A DNA stretch of 64,000 bases from the NCBI GenBank assembly GCA_002337085.1, contig DDFH01000003.1:1-64000 (forward strand), in the 5' to 3' direction. A program made the position numbers and the translations under genes. The stretch is from Hyphomonadaceae bacterium UBA1933 (GTDB lineage Bacteria; Pseudomonadota; Alphaproteobacteria; Caulobacterales; Aquidulcibacteraceae). A model generated the notes under the pieces. It did not search any database. It was not told the DNA's origin and saw nothing but the letters and a program-made list of their open reading frames with translations. Positions 18,824 to 27,072 of this stretch are shown here, in pieces (positions within the stretch are counted from its first letter, which is position 1; each line of letters starts with the position of its first letter).

Positions 18824-20083
18824 ATGTCAAAACATAGAACCATTTATAGATTAAGAGGCAATCTTCTTAGAAAATATGAACCACATAAAAGGCATTCAGA
18901 TGGTAATGGCTTATATTTGCAGAAAACAAGCATGGAATTTGGTTCTTGGTATTTAATTTATACAGACAAGAGAAAAAAACGAAAGGAAATGAGCATTGGC
19001 AAGTTTCCAGACATGGGTTTAGATGAGGCAAGGGCAAGATGCCACGCAGAAAAAGCAAAACTGGCATCACATTTAGATCCTTTGAGTGAAAAGCGGAAAG
19101 AAGAAGCTTTAAACCGAGAAGAAAATAAGCAGATAATCACATTTGGCAGTCACTTTGACAAATGGTTCAATAGCGTTCGGATTCATAAAATTAAAAGCCA
19201 CGTTACAAGACGCCAATGGCAATCAACCGTAAACACTTATTGCAAAGAGATTTTAGATAAGCCGATTGGTGAAATTACTAAAGAAGATATTTATGAATGC
19301 CTTAAAGATATATGGTACACAAAATATCCGACTGCCGCCAAATTATTGCGTCGTATTGAAGGAACTTTTGATGATGCAATTGCCGAAGGCATTATTGCTG
19401 AGAATGCAAACCCCGCGATTTGGAAGGGGTTTCTGGCGAAAAAATTTGAAAAAGGTAAAGATGTACACAAGCCAAGAAAGCATCCGGCACTTGATTGGCG
19501 TTTACTGCCTAAACTTATTTCTGAACTAAGGTCATTAAACAGCAATAGCGCAAGGGCATTAGAATTTATTATTCTCAATAATAATCGTCTTAGCGAAGGA
19601 CTTAACCTTGTTTGGGGCGAAATTAATTTTGAATCTAAAATTTGGACAATTCCCGGAAACCGTATGAAGGCAAGGGAAGAACATCAAATCCCACTTTCAA
19701 GCCGCTCTATCGAGATACTAAATTTTATGAAACAATTTGGTAATGTAAAAGCAGACAAGCTCGTTTTTCAGGGGCAGCGTAAAAACCATCCTTTTTCAAC
19801 TACTACTATGGAAAAATTGCTAATGAAGGTAGCGAGCAGGCTTACCGATAAACATGCTTGTCCTCATGGGTTTCGTTCAACATTTAGCGATTGGGCGGCT
19901 GATAATGGTATTACAAGTGTTGATATAATTGACTTCTGCCTATCCCATGCCGTGCAGGGAACAACAAAACATTATTTGCGAACCAAGGCTTTAACGCCAA
20001 GAATTGAAGTAATGCAAAAGTGGAGCGATTTTTGTGAAGGGAAATTACAAGCAAAAATTATTGAATTTAATAATGCAGCGTAA
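18824..20083 (+). CDS. int: Tyrosine site-specific integrase, P4 type
   Basis: 419-residue tyrosine recombinase that should catalyse integration at tRNA-Arg(CCT). The N-terminal DUF4102-like arm-binding domain is seen (WYLIYTDKRKKRKEMSIGKF), followed by a core-binding SAM-like domain (about 105-205) and a catalytic domain. Catalytic residues are visible: Arg in NNNRLSEGLNLVWGEI, His/Arg in CPHGFRSTFSDWA, His in CLSHAV and Tyr in KHYLRT. It is read away from the target tRNA and starts 222 bp inside attL, the usual position. It looks intact. Confidence 0.95.
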   Translation: MSKHRTIYRLRGNLLRKYEPHKRHSDGNGLYLQKTSMEFGSWYLIYTDKRKKRKEMSIGKFPDMGLDEARARCHAEKAKLASHLDPLSEKRKEEALNREENKQIITFGSHFDKWFNSVRIHKIKSHVTRRQWQSTVNTYCKEILDKPIGEITKEDIYECLKDIWYTKYPTAAKLLRRIEGTFDDAIAEGIIAENANPAIWKGFLAKKFEKGKDVHKPRKHPALDWRLLPKLISELRSLNSNSARALEFIILNNNRLSEGLNLVWGEINFESKIWTIPGNRMKAREEHQIPLSSRSIEILNFMKQFGNVKADKLVFQGQRKNHPFSTTTMEKLLMKVASRLTDKHACPHGFRSTFSDWAADNGITSVDIIDFCLSHAVQGTTKHYLRTKALTPRIEVMQKWSDFCEGKLQAKIIEFNNAA

Positions 20084-20092
20084 ATACCGTTT

Positions 20093-20124
20093 GCTACCTG
20101 CTACACTGCTACAATTGCTACAAA
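20093..20124 (-). repeat. GCTAC iteron array, left copy
   Basis: Four GCTAC units spaced 7-9 bp lie directly after the integrase stop. The last 25 bp (20100-20124) recur as a perfect reverse complement at 36983-37007, near the other end of the element. Iteron spacing near one DNA turn suggests protein binding, such as an excisionase or replication initiator site. Confidence 0.75.
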
Positions 20125-20605
20125 GTTAAAATCTAATGGAGGAAGATAAAAACAAGTATAGTTAAATATAGAATTGGTCTTGACCTTGATAGGAAAAGAA
20201 TGAAATATGAAGATTCAGTGATATGATGTAATAAGTTATATTGCTGTAAACCAAGAACGGCAAGCGCGAGGTGGATCAGCAAAAATTCCCTCGCGCCTGC
20301 TTCAAGCAGCGGCAAGCCGCCTTACAACCTTACTAACCATGAGTTAGAAAGACAGTATTCCTATATATGAATTTCATTTTTCAGGCATTCATATAAGTAT
20401 ATGTTTTATATGGTATTTTTTTAAAAATATCCACATAGCGGGATGCAGACTATCAGTTGGCACATTTTATGTCAATAAAACAAGTAGATTTGTTTTTGTC
20501 TAATTATTTAGATGCAGCAAGTTTCTGTTTCTCAATATTTGAGGTATAATAGGTTTAACAAGCGGGTTGCCATAAAAGAAGAAAATCCATTTAAAGGATA
20601 TTTTT
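20125..20605. other. Gene-free 480-bp segment with hairpins
   Basis: No convincing gene. It holds an inverted repeat GCGCGAGG (20264-20271) with CCTCGCGC (20289-20296), immediately followed by the hairpin CTGCTTCAAGCAG (20297-20309). The surrounding GC-rich patch (about 20250-20330) stands out in AT-rich DNA. This could be a replication or transfer origin or the relic of a gene. The right part is AT-rich, probably the promoter of the AlpA-like gene. Confidence 0.4.
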
Positions 20606-20833
20606 ATGGAAAAACAAAAATTAAAAGGTGAAAACCTTTTTTATCACACAATACCTGAAACAGCTGAAATTTTAAAAGTAAGTCGTTCTATGGTGGACAA
20701 AATATGGCGTAAAGGCAAATTAGAAAAAGTAAAGATTGGATCTAGTGCCTATATTACTGAACGAAGCATATTGGCGTATCAACGTGAGATTTTTGAAATG
20801 AGCGTTGTGAAAACAAAGCAAGTCATGAGGTAA
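20606..20833 (+). CDS. AlpA/excisionase-like helix-turn-helix protein
   Basis: 75-residue DNA-binding protein with a MerR/HTH_17-type motif, IPETAEILKVSRSMVDKIWRKGKL, followed by a short beta wing (VKIGSSAYITERSI). Such proteins beside P4-type integrases act as excisionases or activators of integrase expression. AAAGGA lies upstream of the ATG. The primase gene follows within 10 bp, so it may head the replication operon. Confidence 0.8.
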   Translation: MEKQKLKGENLFYHTIPETAEILKVSRSMVDKIWRKGKLEKVKIGSSAYITERSILAYQREIFEMSVVKTKQVMR

Positions 20834-20841
20834 TCTTTATT

Positions 20842-21852
20842 ATGAATAATTATAAAGATAGCTTGCCGACAGATAATGTCGGCAAGGGAGCCGTTTATTG
20901 TCTGCGTGATGCAGATTGTAGCTGGCTTTCGAAAATTGATTTCTTGAGCCTTGTAATAATGTTAAGGGGTGCGCCTAATCTTTTCCTAAGTACGCAAAAT
21001 GAAATTCGATTTGGTTCAAAGGGTTCTTTAGCAATAATTCCTAAAAAAGGAATTTTTGCGGATTTTGAGAATTCCAAATCAGGCGGAATTTTAGATTTTA
21101 TTATTAACGAAGGCAAAGCCACTAATAGATATGAGGCTGCAATATGGCTTAAAGGAAATGATGTTAGGCTTTCAAATATCCAAATTCCTATAAATAATAA
21201 AATTGATAAACCTTCGAAAATGCAAGGTATGGCAAGAGAATTATGGGATAAAGCATCGGAAATAAGTGAAACTATTGCAGAAAAATATCTTATTGAATGC
21301 CGTTTAATTCCTGTCAGGCAAATGAATGTTCAGAATTTAAGATTCTTAAATAATGCGCCTGTATTGGGTAATAATGTACGCCGCAAATATCTTCCTGCTA
21401 TGCTTGCTAAGGCTGAAAATATAGAAGGTGAATTTTGTGGTTTGCAACTAACGTATTTAGATAAATTCGGCAATAAAGCAATTATACCCAAGCCTAAAAT
21501 CCAAATTGGAAAATTTAAAAATGGTGCTTGTATAAGGCTTGGAAATTGTGACAATTTAATAATTGCCGAAGGTATTGAAACAGCATTATCGGCAGCCTTT
21601 CTTACCGGACGTTCTGCTGTGGCAACGCTTGGCATAAGCGGGATGCTTAATTTTCAACCTTGGCGAAAATTTAATTCAATTATAATTGCCCAAGATAACG
21701 ATAAATCCCAAAGTGGTGAGAGTGCAGCCTTACATCTGGCTCATAAATTAATGAATTATGGTTGTAATGTTTCAGGAATTTTAGTGCCGCCAAAACCTTT
21801 CGGAGATTGGAATGATTTTTTGAAGTCTGGGGGTGGATATGAACACCCTTGA
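20842..21852 (+). CDS. TOPRIM-domain primase-like protein
   Basis: 336 residues. The C-terminal third is a TOPRIM fold with the catalytic Glu in NLIIAEGIETALSAAFL (near 237) and the DxD-type acidic motif in SIIIAQDNDKSQSGE (near 280), as in the DUF7146/Toprim_3 primases of phages and integrative elements. The N-terminal region has the FADFENSKSGGILDFI segment typical of these primases but no clear CHC2 zinc finger. It ends with GDWNDFLKS, a usual primase tail. It overlaps the DUF3987 gene and probably works with it in element replication. Confidence 0.83.
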   Translation: MNNYKDSLPTDNVGKGAVYCLRDADCSWLSKIDFLSLVIMLRGAPNLFLSTQNEIRFGSKGSLAIIPKKGIFADFENSKSGGILDFIINEGKATNRYEAAIWLKGNDVRLSNIQIPINNKIDKPSKMQGMARELWDKASEISETIAEKYLIECRLIPVRQMNVQNLRFLNNAPVLGNNVRRKYLPAMLAKAENIEGEFCGLQLTYLDKFGNKAIIPKPKIQIGKFKNGACIRLGNCDNLIIAEGIETALSAAFLTGRSAVATLGISGMLNFQPWRKFNSIIIAQDNDKSQSGESAALHLAHKLMNYGCNVSGILVPPKPFGDWNDFLKSGGGYEHP

Positions 21853-23320
21853 AAAATTTATAAAGCCCATTGTTATAAATGACGAAGAAAAACCGATTAA
21901 TAAGTCAATAAGCTTGTGCGACAAGAGCTTTACACCCATGCCGCTTGATTGCCTTCCTAATGAGCTAAAGCAGGCGATATTGGCAATTGAAGCACGAGCC
22001 ATGTGTCCGATTGAGATTGCCGCCCAAACCGTCATAGCTACTGTTGCATTGATTGCACAAGCGCACGTCAATGTCAGGAATCTTTCGAACGGAGTTTCGC
22101 CTGTTTCGTTATTCTTACTTACTATGGCTGAAACGGGTGAAAGAAAATCAACCGCTTATTCAATAGCAACCTATGTTATTAGGCAATGGGAAAAAGAGCA
22201 AATTGAACGGGCGCAGAAAGATTTTAATGATTATGAAAATAAATTGTTAGCCTTTGAAGCAGCCAAACGCAAAATAGAAGCCAATAAGAAATTTAATATT
22301 GAACAAATGGAACAAGAATTAAAAAAACTTGGCAGAAAACCTATAAGACCACCTATTCCAATACTTATTGCCAATGACGCAACAATTGAAGGGCAATGGC
22401 GTTTATCGAAAGAGGGATTAGGCTATGGCGGAATCTTTACAACAGAGGGCGGGGAAATCTTAGGCGGTTATTCAATGCGCTCTGAGAACAAGCTTAAAAC
22501 ATCTGCCCAATTATCAAAATTTTGGGATGGTGAGGCGCAATCCCGGGTGCGCATGGAATTGGGGGCAGACACGCTTTATTCTCGCCGCCTCTCAATTCAT
22601 TTAATGGTGCAGCCTGAAACGGCAATGGCATTCTTTTCTGATGGGGCATTAAATAATCAGGGATTACTAAGTAGGTTTTTAATTGCCTATCCTAAAAGCA
22701 AGAAAAGTACGCGAATTATTGAAGTTTCTAATAGTCCCGGGATTGATAAAAAAGATGTGAATATTGATGATTTTTATACAAAAATTGCCGAATTATTGGA
22801 AATATTTCCACCACGCCCCTCAAAATCAATTGATGTCGCTGAACTTGCCCCGAGGCTCTTGGGTTATAGTAAGGAGGCGTGGACAGAAATTGTTAGTTTT
22901 CATAATCGTGTTGAGATACAATTAGGGAATGGCGGTAAATACGGCGATATATCAGGATTTGCAGCTAAAATTGCCGAAAATGCCTTGCGACTGGCGGCGA
23001 TTTTTACATTCTTTGAGAACCCAAATGCCGATCAAATTTCCATTGAAACTATGAGAAATGCTGTTTGCTTAGGTGAGTGGTATTTATACGAAAATTTGCG
23101 TATTTCTAACCAAGCTTCGCAGGATATTTCAGATGCTGAAAGATTGCGGTTGTGGTTAAAAACTTATCCTGAAAGTTTTATTTCAAAACGAACGATGCAG
23201 CAAAGATGCCCGTCATCTGTTCGTAGATCTGAACGCCTTATGCCAGCAATAATAATACTTTTGGAGGCAGGAATTATTAAAGCCACTGACACTTCAAATC
23301 TTTGGCAGATAGTAAAATAA
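21839..23320 (+). CDS. DUF3987 replication-associated ATPase-like protein
   Basis: About 493 residues. A degenerate P-loop MAETGERKST lies near residue 95, then an alpha-helical insertion, then ILIANDATIEGQWRLSKEG and IFTTEGGEILGGYSM, a combination found in DUF3987 proteins of phages and integrative elements. These are commonly encoded directly after a TOPRIM primase and are thought to act as helicase-like partners. ATG 21839 has GGGGG upstream and overlaps the primase gene by 14 nt; GTG 21833 is an alternative. Biochemical function is not established. Confidence 0.8.
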   Translation: MNTLEKFIKPIVINDEEKPINKSISLCDKSFTPMPLDCLPNELKQAILAIEARAMCPIEIAAQTVIATVALIAQAHVNVRNLSNGVSPVSLFLLTMAETGERKSTAYSIATYVIRQWEKEQIERAQKDFNDYENKLLAFEAAKRKIEANKKFNIEQMEQELKKLGRKPIRPPIPILIANDATIEGQWRLSKEGLGYGGIFTTEGGEILGGYSMRSENKLKTSAQLSKFWDGEAQSRVRMELGADTLYSRRLSIHLMVQPETAMAFFSDGALNNQGLLSRFLIAYPKSKKSTRIIEVSNSPGIDKKDVNIDDFYTKIAELLEIFPPRPSKSIDVAELAPRLLGYSKEAWTEIVSFHNRVEIQLGNGGKYGDISGFAAKIAENALRLAAIFTFFENPNADQISIETMRNAVCLGEWYLYENLRISNQASQDISDAERLRLWLKTYPESFISKRTMQQRCPSSVRRSERLMPAIIILLEAGIIKATDTSNLWQIVK

Positions 23321-23619
23321 ATTCACTAACGAATGGGTGACTGATTGGTTGTTCTAAGTATAAATATTTTATTTTATTGCTATGTGGATAGATGTGGAAA
23401 TATATAAAAGTATATATAACTATTATTTTGATAATATCGTATAAAATACAAATAAAATCAAATAAATATAATTTATTTGATTGGTTTATTTTATTTGTAT
23501 GTTATATATTTTTATAAGTTCATTGCTTAACGCATTTTTTGCCTAAAATATACCTCGGTTATTTTGTAATAACTGCTGTGTTTTTGGTGGTTGAATATAT
23601 GTGCCTTTGAGGAGTTACG
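23321..23619. other. Very AT-rich spacer
   Basis: About 300 bp of extremely AT-rich DNA with short A/T palindromes. No gene or clear motif is seen. It separates the replication operon from the toxin-antitoxin remnant and may hold promoters or an AT-rich origin segment. Confidence 0.4.
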
Positions 23620-23760
23620 ATGATTAACGAAGATAGTGATAGCGAACGTAGGGTAAAAGCGGCTTTATATGAGGTTGGAGGTTATATGGACTATCATGAC
23701 CCTGCAGGTGGAAATATTTTAGTACAAAAATTTGAGGATGTTCGAATTTCTGAATTATAG
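23620..23760 (+). CDS. Small hypothetical protein (46 aa)
   Basis: Short acidic product beginning MINEDSDSERRVKAALYEVG and ending FEDVRISEL. A strong GGAG lies 6 nt before the ATG, the main reason to consider it real. No family recognised. It could be a small regulatory protein or antitoxin-like cargo. Confidence 0.45.
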   Translation: MINEDSDSERRVKAALYEVGGYMDYHDPAGGNILVQKFEDVRISEL

Positions 23761-23826
23761 GCTAAAGTAATTTAAATCAGGCATTAAACTTGTGATTTGC
23801 TATAATGTATAGTGTTGAGGTGTATT

Positions 23827-24099
23827 ATGATTTTTACTAAAGAAATAATTGAAGCCGCGAGGAATCATATTCGCACTCTCAAATTCGAACCGCTTACCGA
23901 TGAAGAAGTTTCGGAGTATCGCCAAGCGATTAATGAAGCGGCGCACAACAACGCAATCGAAGACAATCCATTCACTGAATTGGATTGGACGTTTTGGAAT
24001 ATGGTTTTTGAAGAACGTATTCCGAAAGAACTCGGCACGGATGTATTGGATTTTGTAATGCAACTATACAAAACCGAAGGTGATAAGGCAGTAGCATGA
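23827..24099 (+). CDS. VbhA-like Fic antitoxin
   Basis: 90-residue helical protein with a segment resembling the inhibitory helix of class I Fic antitoxins, AAHNNAIEDNPFTELD. The family motif is (S/T)xxxE(G/N). Here the Ser position is Asn and the Gly position is Asp, so inhibition may be weakened. ATG 23827 is chosen because GAGG lies 6 nt upstream. Its TGA overlaps the ATG of the fic remnant (ATGA), the normal coupling of such modules. Intact antitoxin with a ruined toxin is a common end state of TA decay. The assignment rests on the motif and the neighbour. Confidence 0.6.
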   Translation: MIFTKEIIEAARNHIRTLKFEPLTDEEVSEYRQAINEAAHNNAIEDNPFTELDWTFWNMVFEERIPKELGTDVLDFVMQLYKTEGDKAVA

Positions 24100-24238
24100 G
24101 TAAAGACCCGTATCGTTACTCCGTGACGCGCGTTTTAAAAATAAGTTTGGTATCAGTGACGATAAATTGCTTCAAGAAGCTTAGCGTAGGATAACTTCGG
24201 TAAGAATGGCACAACTCATCACAAATGGATTAGTTTAA
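24096..24238 (+). pseudogene. Remnant of a Fic-domain toxin gene (N-terminal part)
   Basis: The first frame reads MSKDPYRYSVTRVLK, then stops matching. After a -1 shift at the A-run (24137-24141) it reads NKFGISDDKLLQEA, a TAG stop, then RRITSVRMAQLI before a final stop. Together these match the start of VbhT-type Fic proteins (YxYpgtdVLkNKFGI...EAErritsvRlaqL). The catalytic FIC core HxFxxGNGR is absent, so the gene is frameshifted and truncated. It overlaps the antitoxin gene by 4 nt. Confidence 0.6.
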
Positions 24239-24260
24239 TCCAGTAAATTTATAAAAATAA

Positions 24261-24292
24261 CGACACGTTTTGTCTTAGTGGCGTGTCTTTTT
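24261..24292 (+). terminator. Hairpin with T-run upstream of the mobilization genes (terminator or oriT)
   Basis: GACACG (24262-24267) pairs with CGTGTC (24282-24287), followed by TTTTT, so it could terminate the toxin-antitoxin transcript. It also sits just upstream of mobC, where an oriT is expected, and the heptamer CGACACG recurs right after the relaxase gene (26366-26372). I cannot decide between the two roles. Confidence 0.45.
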
Positions 24293-24335
24293 GAAAGCTT
24301 AATAATGTATTTTAAGCTAGTGCAGGATAGGGTTA

Positions 24336-25094
24336 GTGGGACAAACGACTTACAAAACATTAACAATAAGACTTCCAACAAGAGCTAAAGCACTTAATTT
24401 TGCTTTGATTGATAAAATTGCCAATCAAAGAGGAATGACGCGGTCACAATGGGTTCGGATGTTGATCGTCCAAGAACTTGAACGCATAGGGCATATTCTT
24501 GAAAAAGATAAAAGTGAAGAATTGCAAAAATATTCCGAAGAAATCACTGATGAGGCTGTCTATCGGCGATATTGTGATTTCGCAAAAATGCACAATACCG
24601 AAGCTGAAAGCAGCTTACGCCCCACAGCACCTAAAAGGTCTGAAAGTATTCGCTATCGTCTTACCCTTAAGCCAAATGAATGGGCTTTTATTGAAGATTT
24701 CGGGCATAAAATATTGATGACACCAACCGAAATAGCAAGCGTAATTGTAAGGCAATGGGTTGGTTTAAATAAGAAGCCACCAGAGCAATTATTCAATGAT
24801 ATTTATCATGTTAGGGCGGATATTCGCCGCATTGCGGTAAATATAAATCAATTGGCATTATCGGCAAATAAGTTCGCTAAAATCCCATCCTTATTAAATC
24901 ATGATAATCTTGAAACAAAGCTTAAAGATTTGCCGGATTATATCGCAAACATAAATAATCTGGTTGATAAGGTGGCGGAATTATTGGCAGTAAATCACGC
25001 TGTTTGGAATATAAAAAAAGAAAATGTCATTAATTCAGAGGTTGAAGCTCATCCGGTTATACAACCCGATTATATTTATAAAGATTTGCTATGA
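24336..25094 (+). CDS. mobC: MobC-like relaxosome accessory protein
   Basis: 252 residues. The N-terminal half resembles a ribbon-helix-helix DNA-binding segment (TLTIRLPTRAKALNF... MTRSQWVRMLIVQEL), and a second such stretch follows near 110. The C-terminal part contains the MobC signature VRADIRRIAVNINQLALSAN. MobC proteins open oriT and help the relaxase nick. The start is GTG with an AGGATAGGG-like site upstream. It overlaps the relaxase gene by 4 nt. Confidence 0.83.
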   Translation: MGQTTYKTLTIRLPTRAKALNFALIDKIANQRGMTRSQWVRMLIVQELERIGHILEKDKSEELQKYSEEITDEAVYRRYCDFAKMHNTEAESSLRPTAPKRSESIRYRLTLKPNEWAFIEDFGHKILMTPTEIASVIVRQWVGLNKKPPEQLFNDIYHVRADIRRIAVNINQLALSANKFAKIPSLLNHDNLETKLKDLPDYIANINNLVDKVAELLAVNHAVWNIKKENVINSEVEAHPVIQPDYIYKDLL

Positions 25095-26341
25095 CAAAAT
25101 CTTCGCCAAATCAATCTTCATTGCTTGATGTCGCTCAAGTTTGGAAGTCAAATAAACGAACACAAGACAATAATGTCAGGAGTGAATATTCAGCATTTTC
25201 TAAGTTATCAGGTCTTTTAAGGTCATCGGTGCCAAAAGCTAAAGCACAATTGGCACAAGTTATGAAAAGAGTCCCGCAGGTTGTTGTAAAGGTAACAAAG
25301 GGAACGCATGGTTCTCAAAATACATTCGAAAATTTTACTTATATATCGCGCAATGGCAAAGTTCCTCTATACGACCAAGATGGTAGAGAAATATCTTCCA
25401 AACAAGAAATGAAATCAATTGCAAAAGAGTGGCATGAAATTAGTTCATTATCTGATAGCAGAAGTCGCAGGATAAATTCGCCGGATGCGCGGCGTATTAT
25501 ATTTTCTATGCCGCAAGGCACTGACCCTAAAAAAGTTCTTAGTGCAGTAAGAGCAACGGCTCGTACATTATTTGAAGGCAAATATGATTATGTCTATGCG
25601 CTTCACACTGATGAAGGAAAGGGTAAAAGCCCAAATCCTCATGTGCATTTGACCGTAATGTCACAGGATTATGATGGTAAGAGACTGCAATTGCGGCGCG
25701 GTGATTTGCTTATCATGAGAAAAGTTTTTGCCCTAGAGTTGCGGCAACGCGGGATTGAAGTTGATGCAAGTCCGCAAATTGCGCGTGGTAAAAAAATTGG
25801 GGCATTAAGTCAAAAATCATATCATATAAATCAAGGCGCAAGTGGCAACTCGAAGAAAACAATTGATACTAAGCGCAAAAAAACGCCTTATGTTAGTCAA
25901 GCTGTTGTGAGGCTCTACCTTGCAGCCGCAGAAGATTTGTTGAAAACGGGTGATGAAAGCGATAAAAATTTGGCGTTGGAGATAAAAAGTTTCGTCAACG
26001 AAACTTTTAAAATTAACGAAACTTTGAATGACAATCTTACTCAACCAAATGAAAAGGCACACGAAGCTAGTCAAAATCAAAGCTTGGCTTTGGAATATTT
26101 GAATAAATCTTCGGCGGAAAGACTTGAAGATAGCCGCTTGATAAATGCCGAGCTAACAGCGATTGAGTGCCGAAAACTAGCAATTAGTCACTTTGAAAAA
26201 GATTCCAAGAATCTTCAATCGGCATATTCACTTATCGAGAAACAAATCTTTGATGACCTAGCAAAAGGTCTAGAATTTAATAAACCAAATCTATCTCAAA
26301 CCAAGAAACTTGAGATGAAATTGCCAAAGCTAAAGTTATAG
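25091..26341 (+). CDS. Relaxase/mobilization nuclease (VirD2-like)
   Basis: 416 residues. The metal-binding three-histidine motif is visible in YALHTDEGKGKSPNPHVHLTV (near residues 176-196), with an upstream IIFSMPQGTDP strand, as in VirD2/MobA relaxases (Pfam Relaxase). The N-terminal region should hold the nicking tyrosine; FENFTYISRNGKVPLY is the likely segment. The C-terminal 150 residues are charged helices. It overlaps mobC and should nick oriT and pilot the strand during conjugative mobilization. No type IV coupling protein is present. Confidence 0.85.
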   Translation: MTKSSPNQSSLLDVAQVWKSNKRTQDNNVRSEYSAFSKLSGLLRSSVPKAKAQLAQVMKRVPQVVVKVTKGTHGSQNTFENFTYISRNGKVPLYDQDGREISSKQEMKSIAKEWHEISSLSDSRSRRINSPDARRIIFSMPQGTDPKKVLSAVRATARTLFEGKYDYVYALHTDEGKGKSPNPHVHLTVMSQDYDGKRLQLRRGDLLIMRKVFALELRQRGIEVDASPQIARGKKIGALSQKSYHINQGASGNSKKTIDTKRKKTPYVSQAVVRLYLAAAEDLLKTGDESDKNLALEIKSFVNETFKINETLNDNLTQPNEKAHEASQNQSLALEYLNKSSAERLEDSRLINAELTAIECRKLAISHFEKDSKNLQSAYSLIEKQIFDDLAKGLEFNKPNLSQTKKLEMKLPKLKL

Positions 26342-26432
26342 GTTAAAAGTAGATAAAATTTTTAGCGACACGCTTGACTTGTTTAATTTTTCGTGCCACA
26401 AATGAGGTGGTAAAACTTAAACAGGATTTGTT

Positions 26433-27068
26433 ATGCTTAGTAAAAACATTATTTACGATGAGATAGAAGTAGAAGACGAGTTATCTATTTTTAGAATTCC
26501 ATTAGAGGCTTTGCTTAGGGTTGCCTATGCAGCCTACCAAAGTCGGGTTAATGTTAATAAATACAGTGCTAGGAACGCAAAAGGCACATATTCGTACCAC
26601 GTTGGGCTTGTAGCATTGCGCGATGTATTTATTCAATATGGATGGCTTAAGTATGATAATAATGGGATTGAAGGCGTTCGTTGCCCAAATACTGGTATTG
26701 TTGTTTTATTTCAAAATGTTGATGTCGCTTGCAATTTATTTCGTGACCCACAAAATATTTCACCTAAAAAAGAAGGTTCACAGAAGTTAATTGATGTGAT
26801 GCAAACTTCATTTTTTGACATTCTGGATGAAGGACGAAGTGAAATACCTTATTCTTCGATCCCGCTTAATAAACAGGTTTGGTATTATTGCTTTTCGACT
26901 AATAGCGAATTGATAAATGCGGAATTATCGCTTCCAGTTCGACTGGATAATGGTAGGTTTAAAGGATTTGTTAAGCGAATATTCTTAATCCAATCTGGAG
27001 AATTGGTAATTGACGATGGCATTAGTGAGCCGCCATTTGAAATTGTGCCTGAAATAAAGCGGAAATAG
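26433..27068 (+). CDS. Unknown partner of the XRE-ImmA protein
   Basis: 211 residues, soluble, mixed alpha/beta, with no signal peptide and no family I recognise. Notable segments are KGTYSYHVGLVALRDVF and a C-terminal EPPFEIVPEIKRK. It lies 4 nt upstream of the XRE-ImmA/IrrE gene, so they form one operon. In comparable pairs the ImmA/IrrE protease controls or is controlled by its neighbour, so this may be a toxin, effector or protease substrate. That is inference from position only. Confidence 0.6.
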   Translation: MLSKNIIYDEIEVEDELSIFRIPLEALLRVAYAAYQSRVNVNKYSARNAKGTYSYHVGLVALRDVFIQYGWLKYDNNGIEGVRCPNTGIVVLFQNVDVACNLFRDPQNISPKKEGSQKLIDVMQTSFFDILDEGRSEIPYSSIPLNKQVWYYCFSTNSELINAELSLPVRLDNGRFKGFVKRIFLIQSGELVIDDGISEPPFEIVPEIKRK

Positions 27069-27072
27069 GGAA

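Noticed and set aside
24134..24140. Perfect -1 slippery heptamer (T TTA AAA) at the fic remnant frameshift
   Set aside because: It looks like programmed frameshifting, but the shifted frame meets a TAG 42 nt later and the FIC catalytic core is missing. Decay is the simpler explanation.
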